From positions 44,533,613 to 44,597,612 of the forward strand of contig NC_092637.1 of NCBI RefSeq assembly GCF_039555335.1: a stretch of 64,000 nucleotides of DNA, in the 5' to 3' direction. Shown here one piece after another: positions 44,365 to 55,309 of the stretch. Both the position numbers and the translations under genes were made by a program. This DNA is from Amphiura filiformis (lineage: Eukaryota; Echinodermata; Ophiuroidea; Amphilepidida; Amphiuridae). Numbering within the stretch: the first letter of the stretch is position 1; the number at the start of each line of letters is the position of its first letter. The notes beneath the pieces were generated by a model, which did no database searches, was not told the origin of the DNA, and saw only the letters and a program-made list of their open reading frames with translations.

Positions 44365-45663
44365 CTAGAGCGATAACCGCACCATAGCTGAACCATGTGG
44401 CTTCAGCAGTATATTGTGGTAGGCCTATTCCACTGTCACCCGGAGTCTGTAATGGACATAATCTCGAAATGCAGGTATGACCACCCGAGTGGTGTTAATG
44501 AAAGAAGAAAAGTAAAGAATATAAAATAAACTAGAGCAACTGTGCCCTTTGCAAGGGCACGAGGTAAGTTAGGCGGATGACTGTGACGATCTGATCAAGC
44601 AGCAATACTGTGCAGGATAGTATTAATTTTAATAAGACTGTTTCATTAATTGCCGTCTTGATCGTGAGAAGCTGGCATTTTGAAAACTTGAATTTTGACC
44701 TCTGTATGACCCCCTTAATGACCTTAAACGAATTTTAAAATATTTAAAACATGTTATGAATGTCATAAGGATCATTGAATTTAAATTTCAGGTCAATTGA
44801 AGCATTTTAAAAACTTGACCTTTGACCCCTTTATTGCCCCTTAATGACCTTAAATGAATTTTAAAATATTTTCAACATGTTTAGAATGTCATAAGGATCA
44901 TTGCATTTAAATTTCAGCTCAATCGGAGCATTTTGGAAAACTTGACCTTTGACCCCTTAATGACCTTAAATGAATCTTAAAATATTTTTTAAATGTTTAG
45001 AATGTCATAAGGATCATTGCATCTTTGACCCCTTTATTGCCCCTTAATGACCTTAAATGAATTTTAAAATATTTTCAACATGTTTAGAATGTCATAAGGA
45101 TCATTGCATTTAAATTTCAGCTCAATCGGAGCATTTTGGGAAAACTTGACCTTTGACCCCTTTATTGACCCCTTAATGACCTTAAATGAATCTTAAAATA
45201 TTTTTGAAATGGTTAGAATGTCATAAGGATCATTGCATTTAAATTTCAGCTCAATTGGAGCATTTTGAGAACCTTGACCTTTGACCCCTTTATGACCCCT
45301 TAATGACCTTAAATAAATTTTTAAATGTTTAAAACATGTTTAGAATGTCACAAGGATCATTGCATTTAAATTTAAGCTCAATCGGAGCATTTTCAGTTAA
45401 AATGACCTTTTTTGACCCCTGGATGACCTCCAGCATTTGGAAATATTTTTATTATATTCTTTATGTTTTACTCTTTCATATGACACCACTCATGGGGTCA
45501 TACCTTCGTGGCATTTAGAGATATGTCCATTTCAGACCAAATGGTTAGTCAGTTAGTAAGCTAGTAACTTAGTAAGTAAGCTAGTAAGTAAGCTAGTAAG
45601 TAAGCTAGTAAGTAAGCTAGTAACATTCACTCTTATAGGCTGATACCATTTCATGGTTCAGCA
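44365..45663 (-). mobile_element. Helitron2/Helentron-like compound element
   Basis: A first CTAG end at 44365 (imperfect hairpin GCGATAACCGC) and a second at 44531 with a different hairpin, GTGCCCTT-TGC-AAGGGCAC (44542-44560). The common far end is CATGGTTCAGCA at 45663. Between the two CTAG ends lies a piece in inverted orientation (AATGGACATAATCTCGAAATG ... AAAGTAAAGAATATAA) of what normally lies beside the microsatellite. The interior is the roughly 130-bp GACCCCTTAATGACC repeat, then (GTAAGCTA)n at 45556-45620. Confidence 0.65.
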
Positions 45664-46116
45664 ATAAGATGTGTAACAAAATACCATTGCATATAAACAT
45701 GATAAACAACGGCTTAAAACCAGAACTGCGTATGTCCAAAATAGATGTTTTGTTTTGCAATGATGAGTTCAAAAACTTTCTGATAAATAGAATTTCAGCA
45801 AAAAAAAGTTGTTTTGAAATATAGGGACAGAACACTTCTGTCAATTTTGTCCTACGGCACATACCTACATCTGATTGTCCCCTCGGTACTATTCATAAAC
45901 GTGAAATATATTAAATTAATATTATGTTACCCAACTTACCAAAATTCAAATGACCATAAACACACACCCACACATAAGTTATTATGGTTTTCATTTTTTT
46001 CTCTTAATTTTTTTATTATTATTTTTTCTCTCTGTTTTTTAACATGTTTACCAGGAACATCAATATCTTAAATTTTACAGGAATGTCTCTAAGTATCGAT
46101 TTTGCTGATGATAATA

Positions 46117-46717
46117 AGGGAACAACCCAAAAGTTCGATGAAGCCCTATAAACGAAAGTCCTTTCGTTAGGGAGGGAGGGGGTCAAAAAGTCAGATTACG
46201 TTTGTAAAAAAGTAGTTAAAACATCGGTCAAAGTTGATCTTTTTTAAGCATTTAAAATATGATTTTAAAATTTTAGTATTTTTTGAAGTACGATATTGAC
46301 ATTTTACAGTGGTTGCTTCAAAATAATTTCAAATCGATATAGAGTGCAGTACTTGCAACCTGCAATTTGTAAGTTCATTTTTTAAATCAGCTGTACCGCA
46401 CCTTGATTCTTTTTTATTTGAAAATCCAGCAAGTCATAATTTTTTCGTGCCCAAAAAGGTATGAAGAAAAATATTTTAAAATAAAATAGAATATTGGTTT
46501 CTTCCATATACGTGATCAATATCATTGCACTGTCGCACTCCTCCACATCCCCATCCACCATAGCGACGGCCCTGTATCCTATGAATCCGGGATGGAATCC
46601 GGGGTTGGAATTTTCGATATTTGAAAACTTACGTTAGAGGGGAGGGGGGAGGGGGTTAGCCTTCTAACGAAAGGACTTTCGTTTATAGGGCTTCATCGAA
46701 CTTTTGGGTTGTTCCCT
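46117..46717. mobile_element. TIR element with about 55-bp TIRs
   Basis: AGGGAACAACCCAAAAGTTC, GATGAAGCCC and TATAAACGAAAGTCCTTTCG at the left are inverted at the right end, to GGTTGTTCCCT at 46717. A GGGAGGGAGGGGG run lies inside each arm. The interior has no coding capacity. Confidence 0.8.
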
Positions 46718-46742
46718 AATGTATCAATATAAGGTCACTGTG

Positions 46743-47490
46743 GGGCCAAAACTTAAAAATAGCCCCATCATGTTGTTATGTATCTCAAATTGTTCCACTC
46801 ATCACAGGGAATAAAAAAGTCAATGGTCATATTCTTCTTAGTTCAGGAGTTATAAGGTCAGATAGGTCAAATTACTCCCTTAGGGACCGTTCACAAACAC
46901 TTGTAAGGGGGGGGGGGGCTGATGCAAAAAGGGGGCCCTGAAAAAATGACCACAAATTTTCCTGGAAAAATTGAGTTATATGCTTTTCTATGGGGTTGAC
47001 CCATAATTTTCATGTCAAAAAAGGGGGGCCCTGAAATTTTCGAGGTCTGTAAAGGGGGGCCCCGAAAAATTTTCGCGATAATTTTTTTTTTGCATCAGGC
47101 CCCCCCTTACAAGTGTTTGTGAACGGTCCCTTATTATAGGAAATCTCAAACATATACTTAATTCACAATTTTGGTACACATTTTCATAGTCATGTCCCCG
47201 TTCAGAGTTTATGCAGTTATACATTTCTCAAACTAATTGTTTTCCTATACTATTTTGTTTGCCCAGAGGAGTATTTTGAGACAAGTTGTGATTAAATCGG
47301 TGCACTTTGAAAATTTGGCGACTGTGCATGTGATATTTGACCTTTGACCTATTTTTACTCTATAACTCCTGAACTAACCATTAGTTCAGAATGACAGTTG
47401 ACTTTTTTATTCCAAGCAATGAGAGGAACAAACAATTTGAGGGATGGATTGCAACATGATATAACAAATTTGAAATTTTGGCCCCATGAC
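46743..47490. mobile_element. Foldback element interrupted by a younger MITE
   Basis: GTGGGGCCAAAACTTAAAAA and AAATTTGAAATTTTGGCCCC, CATCATGTTG / CAACATGAT, and GTTCAGGAGTTATAAGGTCA / CTATAACTCCTGAACTAA are inverted pairs around the centre. The element at 46883 sits between the arms. Confidence 0.7.
46883..47130. mobile_element. Harbinger-type MITE with TTA duplication
   Basis: GGGACCGTTCACAAACACTT and AAGTGTTTGTGAACGGTCCC are perfect inverted ends, flanked by TTA (46880-46882 and 47131-47133). The interior repeats GGGGGGCCCTGAAA. Confidence 0.85.
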
Positions 47491-47812
47491 CCTTCGACCC
47501 CTCATGGGAAGCACAGGGGGCATAAAAAATGGAGAACCAATTCTAGTCTTATCAGTTGAGGCATAAGGATGCAAAAAAACATTGGTTCCACTAATCATAA
47601 TGTAGCAAAACTAGATCCCAAATATTACCCAATAGCGCCCTGTACTACCATGGCGAAAACAGACAAAATGTTCACCGAGTAAACCACACTGCATTTTGGG
47701 CAGCTAAAGAATAATAAACAAATGTCAACAAGAAAAGAGGTTACGGTTATCTGCTTTGGCTTAATAAATAACAAGATCAATAATAACAACTTCAAACTTT
47801 AATCTGCCACCA

Positions 47813-48052
47813 TAGAGGCCTTGCATGAAATTATCGATTGGCTCCAAACAAAGGATTTGAGCCGTGTCCTTCACCGTAGTTATGGCGGAGTGCAGTCCAT
47901 TCAATCAAATGTTGTCATCAACCTATTTGATCGTAGTGCAGGGTTATGTGTGTGAGATGAACTGTCACGGTAGATTGCAATCATGCTTTTGTTGAATGCA
48001 TTTGAGTAGTCCGCCATATTTACGGGATGATACGTCACATGCAAGGCCTCTA
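47813..48052. mobile_element. MITE with TAGAGGCC termini, second member
   Basis: TAGAGGCCTTGCATG and CATGCAAGGCCTCTA are perfect inverted ends. It shares the terminal octamer, the length class (about 200-240 bp) and a GACGT/ACGTC element near one end with 15114-15317. Confidence 0.75.
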
Positions 48053-48099
48053 TAGAAAGTTGCATTAAAATATACAAATTCAAATTGTATTAATAATTA

Positions 48100-48341
48100 A
48101 ATAAACATTTTTCACACACTTGAAATGAAGAGGCATGATTATGCTGATTTACTGGAATGGTCCAGAAAAATGTTCACTGCAACTTTGCAATCTATATCAA
48201 ATTTAGTGGTTCTTTAACATTTTATGTATCATTTGTACATTGATTTCCTTTAAAAACATTAACAGAAGAGATCTTGCACAAACATCTTTAGTCATCCAAC
48301 TGGTGGTGTCAAATGTTACTACTCATCATGCTTGAAGATAC
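48100..48341 (-). other. Candidate 3'-terminal exon of a minus-strand gene
   Basis: On the minus strand CTTTCTTTCCTGTTACAG ends at 48342 and GTATCTTCAAGCATGATGAG follows. This is a strong 3' splice site. All frames downstream close quickly, so it would be untranslated. No convincing poly(A) signal was found, so the lower boundary is a guess. Confidence 0.3.
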
Positions 48342-48359
48342 CTGTAACAGGAAAGAAAG

Positions 48360-49553
48360 AAATAGAGTAGTTAAAAACTCATAATATTGGGGCTCTTTCT
48401 AAACAGGACAAATTTCAGGCCCAAAATTTCACTGACATTATGATAAATATATGAGTTTTCTTCTGGTACCAAATCTCTATTTTGATAGGATAAAGTGGGA
48501 GGAAATGAGGCTGTCAATCTGGCTATGTACACCCCTTTAAATAAAGTGAGTCATCACTTGGGATTTTGAGAATAAACCTGAAGTTGGAGTCATTTGGGAT
48601 TTAAAACTTGAGTCAAGTGACAAATCCCAAAATGATGAGTCGAGTCCGAGTTGAGTCGTTACAAGTCTCAGGGAATTACAACATGTTACAATGTGATTGT
48701 AGGTTTCAATTCATGTAAATTTCCATTTTTCTCAAAACTTACTATGAAATTGAAAGAATTTACATCTCATTAAAATATCAAAATTTTATGGATTTTATGG
48801 TTCTGACAAGTAACATTGATATTAATAGGCATGTCCACTAAAAATTGAAGTACTTTTAAATTGATTCAGACCTAACTTATTGGATGGGAATTGATGAAAG
48901 AAACATTTTGGCGTTTAAATAATCTTAATCGGACGTTTCATTCCAGAGATATGGCCTTTCGAGTGTCACGGTTTTATATAGGGCTACTAGAACATGTTAA
49001 AAAGTTAAAGTCCAAAAAGGAATACTAACAGAAAGTGCAACTTTAAGGTACTTTTTCTTAATGTATTTATTAACTATCTTATCTGGAACATTATATTTGC
49101 TTATAACAACATGAAAATAAGATCATCCTGAAAATTTAATCGATTTTGTTGACATACAACAAAAACTATAAGACCTCAAAACCCATGGTTTGTTTGTTGA
49201 AACCTCAAGCATGATCATAGATGGCCGCCATGGAAAATATCTCCATAGAGGAGATGAACAATAAGTGCATTATTTCAAATGAAAAGCGGTAGTCTTAAAC
49301 ATTGTTCAATCTTTTAAAGTCAGCACATTTTATCTTCAAAATTATTATATTTCATCATGGCATAAGTTTGGTAACATTAATCACTACCAATTTTGAGAAA
49401 TTTGCTCCAACTCAAAGGTTATCTTTACTACATTGAGCAATACACTGTGTGCATGGAAGCCATGATGGTCCCCGGTTTTTATACTCCCTATGAAATGGAC
49501 ATGGTAGTGAGAAGTGCACGGGGAAGTGCATGATTTGAGATGGGCCGCGGTAG
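48360..49553. other. No gene recognised
   Basis: AT-rich sequence without a supportable gene or repeat structure. If the flanking splice sites are real, it would be intron. Confidence 0.45.
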
Positions 49554-51069
49554 CAGGGCTGCCAACTTTGAAAAACACATTTCAGTATTTTTCAACCTCA
49601 AAATCAGTATTTTGCATACAAAATCCGTATTTTGAAAATATACTTACGGTTCTCAAGATATAGGCATTTTAGTGTTACTCAAAACAATAAAATACAAAGA
49701 AAGTTGAAAGGGATTACTGGCTATATCTCAAAATCAATATTCCTGAGAAACAACTTTTTTGGCTTAATCACAGCACTGTAGTGAAAGGATTAAATTAAAA
49801 AAAAAAAAGTCGCAAAAAAAAAAAAAAATCACAAGAGGGTCGCCGTTGTAGGGCGCTTTTGCACAGATGTCACTAGACACATGTAAAAAGTACAGGGCAG
49901 TGCCCTGGTGGGTGGGTGTTCAAGCCCCAGCTTTTTATCATTCCCAAACCTGTTTGAAACCCTAAAACAGCATGTTTTCATGAGAAACACTAATTTTCAA
50001 AGAGCTTCCATTTCCAAGTTAGAGCACTTTGAAATGTCCACTCCCCTATACTAAACCATGTACGAAGCATTTTTTAAACTTTTGCACTGGCTTTATTACA
50101 TGACCTATGCATCTGACTTACACAAATGTGAAGCCCAATTTAAAACTAATAATTCATTGATTTAAGTGGACCACCACCCCCCCCCCCCCGGACCACCCCC
50201 ACCCCAATGTGCCAAAGTCATGAGCAAAAACAATGTAGGAAACCATCTTGTAGGCTTAAATATTCTTTTCACCATGGAGCTACAGAGTTTACTAAATACC
50301 TTCAGAAGACATAACCTGTCATAGCAGTTGAATGGTTAATGAAAAATAATAATGTGCATGCACCATTTCGAGATATGACTCTTGTAGGCCTATTAACTAT
50401 TAATTTTAATGTGCATGCATCAACCGAAAGTCGAAAGAAAAACGGTGTCGGAAACCAACTTGTAGGCCTATTCTTTTGCACCAATAGCGCTAAATAGTTG
50501 ACTAAATACCTTCAGAAGACATAGCATAATGTAGCACGGGATGTAGCAGTTAGATGGTTAATAAAAAAAACCAATAAAATACAAATGAAACAAATTATTT
50601 AATAGGCCTACAAGATGGTTTCAACACAATTTTTCCTGACTTTCGAATTGTGCATGCACATTAATATTTTTCATTATAAACATGCAACTGCTACTATGCT
50701 ATGTCTTCTGAAGGTATTTAGTTAACTATTTAGCTCTATTTGTGCAAAAGAATAGGTCTACAAGATGTATTCCGACATCGTTTTCCTACCGACTTTCGGA
50801 TCGTGCATGCACATTATATTATTTATTAATGGACGGAAATGTGGCACGTTCCATATTTTCGGGTTTTAAACTTTGGAATGCGGGATTGGGGGACAGTTGG
50901 CAGGTCTGTATTTTGCCAAATACGAGCAGTGAAAATCTCTGAATAGCCTTACTTTTAATACATATATCAAACTTTTTGAAAAACGTATTTTAGGACACAA
51001 ATCCGTACTCCCGTATTCTTGACCAATTTCCGTACGAAATACGGAAAATTCGTACTAGTTGGCAGCCCT
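49554..51069. mobile_element. TIR element, about 1.5 kb, CAGGGCTGCCAACT ends
   Basis: CAGGGCTGCCAACT and AGTTGGCAGCCCTG are inverted ends with GCGGTAG on both sides (49547-49553 and 51070-51076), so a 7-8 bp duplication, hAT-like. Nested inside, at 50280-50830, are direct and inverted copies of CTAAATACCTTCAGAAGACA, AATGTGCATGCA and CTTGTAGGCCTATTCTTTTG. Poly-A and poly-C runs occur at 49797-49828 and 50178-50188. No transposase frame was seen. Confidence 0.7.
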
Positions 51070-51562
51070 GCGGTAGGCTTAAACATTCTTAAATTTCTTA
51101 ACATCCTACACATTTTGTCTTCATAAATAGTTAAATTTTATGAGTATGTAAGTTTGCTTGTCTGATTCACTCCAAATTCGGAGATAATTGCGTTTGAACA
51201 CCTGATGCACGGAATGGTGTCACTTCAACCTGTTGTAGTTCTCATCTCATTAAATTTTTCATTAAAAAAGTTGATCTCTTCATGCAGGAAGGTCCTCTCT
51301 ATTTACTGACCAAACAGGAAAAAGTTTGGTGAATGTTTTCTGGTGGAATCAGGAATTTCTTGAAACACCCTGATATAGGCCTACATTTGGATCAAAACAA
51401 GTATGTACGCTATTTAACATGCCTGGGATTTCTTGTATCGATCAGTTTCTCCATAGACAATACGTGTGTGAGTGCACGCACACAGTAAATGAAAAATCGT
51501 TCTAGTGGAAACTGTATTGAGAGTGGGCATCCCTAATATTAAACATGTTAAAAGAAACTCAC

Positions 51563-51637
51563 CATTTATAGATTTAGGCTAAGGCTGTAATTTCTTGCTT
51601 TCTGTTCAACCAATGTCTCACGGCACATCTGAAACAA
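51563..51637 (-). CDS. Candidate last coding exon, minus strand
   Basis: On the minus strand ATTTTGTTTTCAG|TTGTTTCAG opens and CTATAAATG|GTGAGTTTC closes a 75-base segment, with strong acceptor and donor. In one frame it reads LFQMCRETLVEQKARNYSLS and then LNL followed by TAA, eight codon-bases before the donor. It would be a C-terminal exon, continuing to the acceptor at 48342. I do not recognise the peptide. Upstream exons should lie at higher coordinates or outside the window; I could not identify any. Confidence is low because one short exon proves little. Confidence 0.3.
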
Positions 51638-51836
51638 CTGAAAACAAAATAGCAACATTTTAGAAATAGGTATCATCTTCAAACATTTTGAACACAAAAT
51701 TAACATTTTTCCTGTGATGAAAACCAAGTTTCAAACAGTTTGTCATGAAATTTAACTTGGAATTCAGACATGTTATTATAAAAGTTTCTAACCAAATAAC
51801 CAGTATATCATCATGGTATTACCAAGCCCAATTTCA

Positions 51837-52087
51837 AATATTGGGCTAAGCCATTGGGCAAAGTGCACACACCACCTGTTGAAGATTTAGAAATATCTTC
51901 CACAGGGGGAGTATGAATTTCAAATGGAATTAGCACATTAACCAACACTATTTGACACTCACTCTCCTTCTATGGAAGATTCATACTGACTCAAATGGAA
52001 TTCAAATGGAGCTGCCTAATGTGTTCATTCCATTTGAAAATCTTCCACAGGGGCAGTGTGGATTTTAAATGGAATAGCCCAATATTA
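51837..52087. mobile_element. Foldback element with AATATTGGGCTA ends
   Basis: AATATTGGGCTAAGCCATT and AATGGAATAGCCCAATATT are inverted. The interior repeats TCTTCCACAGGGG and CAAATGGAAT. A second copy starts at 52594 and is interrupted by the hAT MITE at 52756. Similar words occur in the 3' flanks of both zinc-finger genes. Confidence 0.65.
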
Positions 52088-52324
52088 CTGTGGGTGGGGT
52101 GTGTATGTGTGCATGCTCACAGGTGATGTTGAAAAGGTGACTATGCTGGTATGGGGTGGGCATTTGGAGTGGGGTGTGTCTTAGTGTACAGTGGACTGTG
52201 CATGAGTCTATGTTGGTTTCAAATCATGCAAATTTCAAGATTTCTCAAAATTTAAAGAATTGACATCCTTTTATCATGTTTCCATTGTTCTTACATTGTA
52301 TTAAACATGTTAAAAAAGACTCAC

Positions 52325-52428
52325 CATTTATAGATTTAGGTTATGGCTCAAGCCGTAATTTCCAGTTTTCAGTGCAAGCAAACCAATGTAGCTTTCAGTA
52401 CAACCAATGTCTTACACCTCTGAAACAA
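52325..52428 (-). pseudogene. Divergent duplicate of the candidate exon
   Basis: Same acceptor (TTTGTTTTCAG|TTGTTTCAG) and donor (CTATAAATG|GTGAGTC) as 51563-51637, but 104 bases long, with an inserted ACTGAAAGCTACATTGGTT-type segment and an early in-frame TGA. Probably a non-functional or untranslated duplicate exon. Confidence 0.3.
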
Positions 52429-52755
52429 CTGAAAACAAAAAAATAAAATAGATACCATCAAATATTTGAACATTTGTCCTATCATGAAAACTTACTTGGT
52501 AGCACTAGCAAGTTTTATACTGTTTTTCCATGAAATTGAACTTGTAATTGAGACATTTTGTTATTGTAAGTTGAAATAAACCAAATTACCAGTAATATTG
52601 GGCTAAGCCATTTAATGTCCACACTCCCCCTGTAAAAGATTTTGAAAAATTGAAACTCACACTCCCTCAGATGCTGAATCTTTATCAGAGGGTCTATGGA
52701 ATTCAATGGAGCTGCCTAATGCACTCGTTCTATTTAAAATTCATACTCTCCTTGT

Positions 52756-52961
52756 CAGTGGCGGCGCTACGGGGAGGGGGGGTGGCAAGGGGGGAATTAG
52801 CTCCCCCAATATTTTTCTTGCCCCCCACTTTTGAGGCAAAATCACGTAAATTCCCACTTTTCTGCGCCACTTTTGCGCAAAATTTGCCAATTTCCCCCCC
52901 CCTGAAATTCACTTTGCCCCCCCAATGCTCCCCTGAAAAAAAATTCCTGGCGCCGCCACTG
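52756..52961. mobile_element. hAT-type MITE, CAGTGGCGGCGC ends, 8-bp duplication
   Basis: CAGTGGCGGCGC and GGCGCCGCCACTG are inverted ends with a perfect CTCCTTGT duplication (52748-52755 and 52962-52969). The interior is rich in CCCCC and GCAAAAT words. Open frames crossing it on both strands are not genes. Confidence 0.9.
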
Positions 52962-53928
52962 CTCCTTGTGGAAAATATTTGTAACATCCACAGGGGTCAT
53001 GTGGATCTTAAATGAAAACACACATTAAATTCACGAATTTTTAACCATGTCCCTGCTAAATGTATTTAGTACACCCACTTTTATATACACCCCATCCCCT
53101 GCATACCAATGCCATGGGCATTATGTTATGTCAAGTCCCCTGCATGAGGTATGCCCCCGGCCCAGCATGCCGGCCACTAGGTTACATATCATTCTTGTTG
53201 TGCTATCCCTGGGTATGTGTGTATCTGAAAGTGGGGGTGTACGCACACGTGTGTGCAAGTTATTTTGGGTACCGCCAGTATGCATTTATTGTGGGTATGC
53301 ACTCGAAGTTATTGTGGGTAAACACTTGCGTTCGCAAAGTTATTGTGGGTACGCACTGTGTGCGCACCCTACATGCGTAGTATGTACAAGCGTGTGTGAG
53401 CGTAATTACACACGAACCGCATATTTGGCCATGTTAACCTCAAAAGTGCAAATTTGTGCGCGCTTCATGCGAATTTATTGCACCAAATATGCTAGATTCA
53501 CTATACTTCAAGAAATTTGAATCTGCCACTACGAAATCCAGCAGAATCTTCAGCGGTCTGAGATTTGGCACTGTTTTAGCATAAACAAGGTTCTGATTGG
53601 CCAAATCAATCATTTAATACATCAACACCTCATTTGCCGGTCAAGCAAGGTAACAAGTCATGACCTGTAGTCTATCTTGTGCGCAATCTTAATCCCGCTG
53701 GATGTTTACACACACGTAGAAGGGTGATTTGTCCATACGCTGGTGACTAAACCGCATGAATGCATTGATTCAAGTCTGCCACCACTAAATCCAACATGGT
53801 ATAACCCTAAACTTGAGATGAAACACAGTATAGTTCTTTTTACGGGAACTTGAGATTAACAGCAAGAGCACTCGGACACCGCTGAAGGCAGCTAGCTGTT
53901 TCGCATGTGCATCTATGCAGCGTCTTTA

Positions 53929-54646
53929 TACTCGGGGAGCTAGGACCACTTTCTGTGCACCCCCACAGGACCAAACCAAACCAACTTTAAGGATTCAGAA
54001 AATGTATAGTTTGACCTATCTAGGACGTATTGTTCATGAGTTATAACCAAATAGGTCAAAGGTCACATTTTTGCCTCTATAGAGTGCGAAAACAACAAAT
54101 TGCTCGATTAAAAAAGAGGTGTCAAATTGTTGTTTTGGTTAAACAAATCAAATAAGGATAGGATAGGTAATATCATTGGATGCCTATTGTTACCTATTTT
54201 GCTGGTTACCTAGGTAACACATCAAAAAGATCAAGTGCAATCCCTACTTATTTGATTTGTGTCATCAAACTTGACCTATTTTGACCCCTGTGTTTGGCAA
54301 AATCGAGCACTTTGATGTTTTGACCCTTGATTTCATAGAGGCAAAAAAACGTGACCTTTGACCTTTTGGTTATAACTCAAGAACGGGTACATCCTAGATA
54401 GGTCAAACTATACATTTTCTTAATCCTGTGACTAGGGAATACATTGGAATGGGTTTCAACACAATTTGAGCAAGTTTGAAATTTTGACCATATGCAAAGT
54501 TCGATGACCTTTTACCCCCCTTGGGGCCAGTTTATATTTTTGGGAACATCCTGATTATGTTTTGGGGTCATCTCAGGAACCAAAAAAAGTTGGTTTGGTT
54601 TGGTCCTGTGGGGGGTGCACAGAAAGTGGTCCTAGCTCCCCGAGTA
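53929..54646. mobile_element. Harbinger-like foldback, 718 bp, TTA duplication
   Basis: TACTCGGGGAGCTAGGACCA and TGGTCCTAGCTCCCCGAGTA are perfect inverted ends and the arms run for about 200 bp (CCTATCTAGGACGTATTG / GTACATCCTAGATAGG). TTA directly borders both ends. Confidence 0.75.
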
Positions 54647-54810
54647 TTAAGCATGTGCGTGTGTACGCCAGCTGCACTTTGATCAAACACTTTCGATTTG
54701 TAGCTGCACCCAATGAAATGGGCACTTACGTCACTGCCACATCAGGGTGGATAAAGCCTGGGTGATCACTACTGTACCAGCACTGCTTTATATGGCTTTA
54801 TACCAGTTAA

Positions 54811-55148
54811 GCCCGGTCCTGACTCCACATCGCAGCGCGATGCTATAAAAACTGTAATCTGAGCCAGGTGTTTACGAGCTCAGCTGTGAAAATTCTCATC
54901 GCGCTGTGGAACTTTCGGTCCACGATGGAGTTGAACAATGCGATATCGCAGCCGTGCACGCTTCTGATTGGCTGCTGGAAAATCAAGGTCGGTAGAATGA
55001 CCTTAAAAGGAGATGCAGATCCTACATGCTTTTAAAACATCGCAACATCGCGGGATGAAATTAAAATGTACATTTAATTTCATCGGGCGATGCTGCGATG
55101 TTTGAAAAGCATATCGCATCGCGCTGCGAAGTGGAGTCAGGATCGGGC
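54811..55148. mobile_element. TIR element at TTAA, GACTCCACATCGCAGC family
   Basis: GCCCGGTCCTGACTCCACAT and GTGGAGTCAGGATCGGGC are inverted ends, each bordered by TTAA, so the target duplication is TTAA (piggyBac-like) or TAA (Harbinger-like). CGCAGCGCGATGC / GCATCGCGCTGCG continue the arms. Confidence 0.75.
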
Positions 55149-55162
55149 TTAAATGCCTCCGT

Positions 55163-55292
55163 CATACTTTACTGCCGCTTGCCGCTGCGGCAAGCGGCAT
55201 GGCGTATCAGCCAATGACAAGCCTTGATTGTGTTCTTTTGTCTGCAATGCGCGTGCGCCACGCCGCTCAGCGGCAAGCGGCATGGTAGTATG
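55163..55292. mobile_element. Short foldback with GCCGCTTGCCGCTG arms
   Basis: CATACTTTACTGCCGCTTGC and GCAAGCGGCATGGTAGTATG are imperfect inverted ends of a 130-bp element; GCCGCTGCGGCAAGCGGC forms an additional small hairpin in the left arm. Confidence 0.65.
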
Positions 55293-55309
55293 AAACCAGC
55301 ATAAGCGTT

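Larger units (their letters stand above)
45664..48340. other. No gene; nested foldback elements
   Basis: Holds the elements at 46117-46717, 46743-47490 (with 46883-47130 inside) and 47813-48052. 45.7-46.1 kb is AT-rich with nothing recognisable. Confidence 0.6.
51530..52600 (-). repeat. Direct duplication (about 760-bp offset) containing the candidate exon
   Basis: TTAAACATGTTAAAAGAAAC, TCACCATTTATAGATTTAGG, TGAAACAACTGAAAACAAA and CATGAAATT.AACTTG.AATT blocks occur in the same order at 51539-51840 and 52301-52600. Between them lies the AATATTGGGCTAAGCCATT foldback (51837-52087), which also follows the second copy. Confidence 0.75.

Noticed and set aside
52650-53015. 121-codon frame and its antisense partner
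   Set aside because: Most of each lies inside the hAT-type MITE at 52756-52961, which has a perfect 8-bp duplication.
53047-53520. 157-codon open frame
   Set aside because: No recognisable motif, an overlapping frame in the same strand, GTGTGCG-type repetitive words and no splice context.
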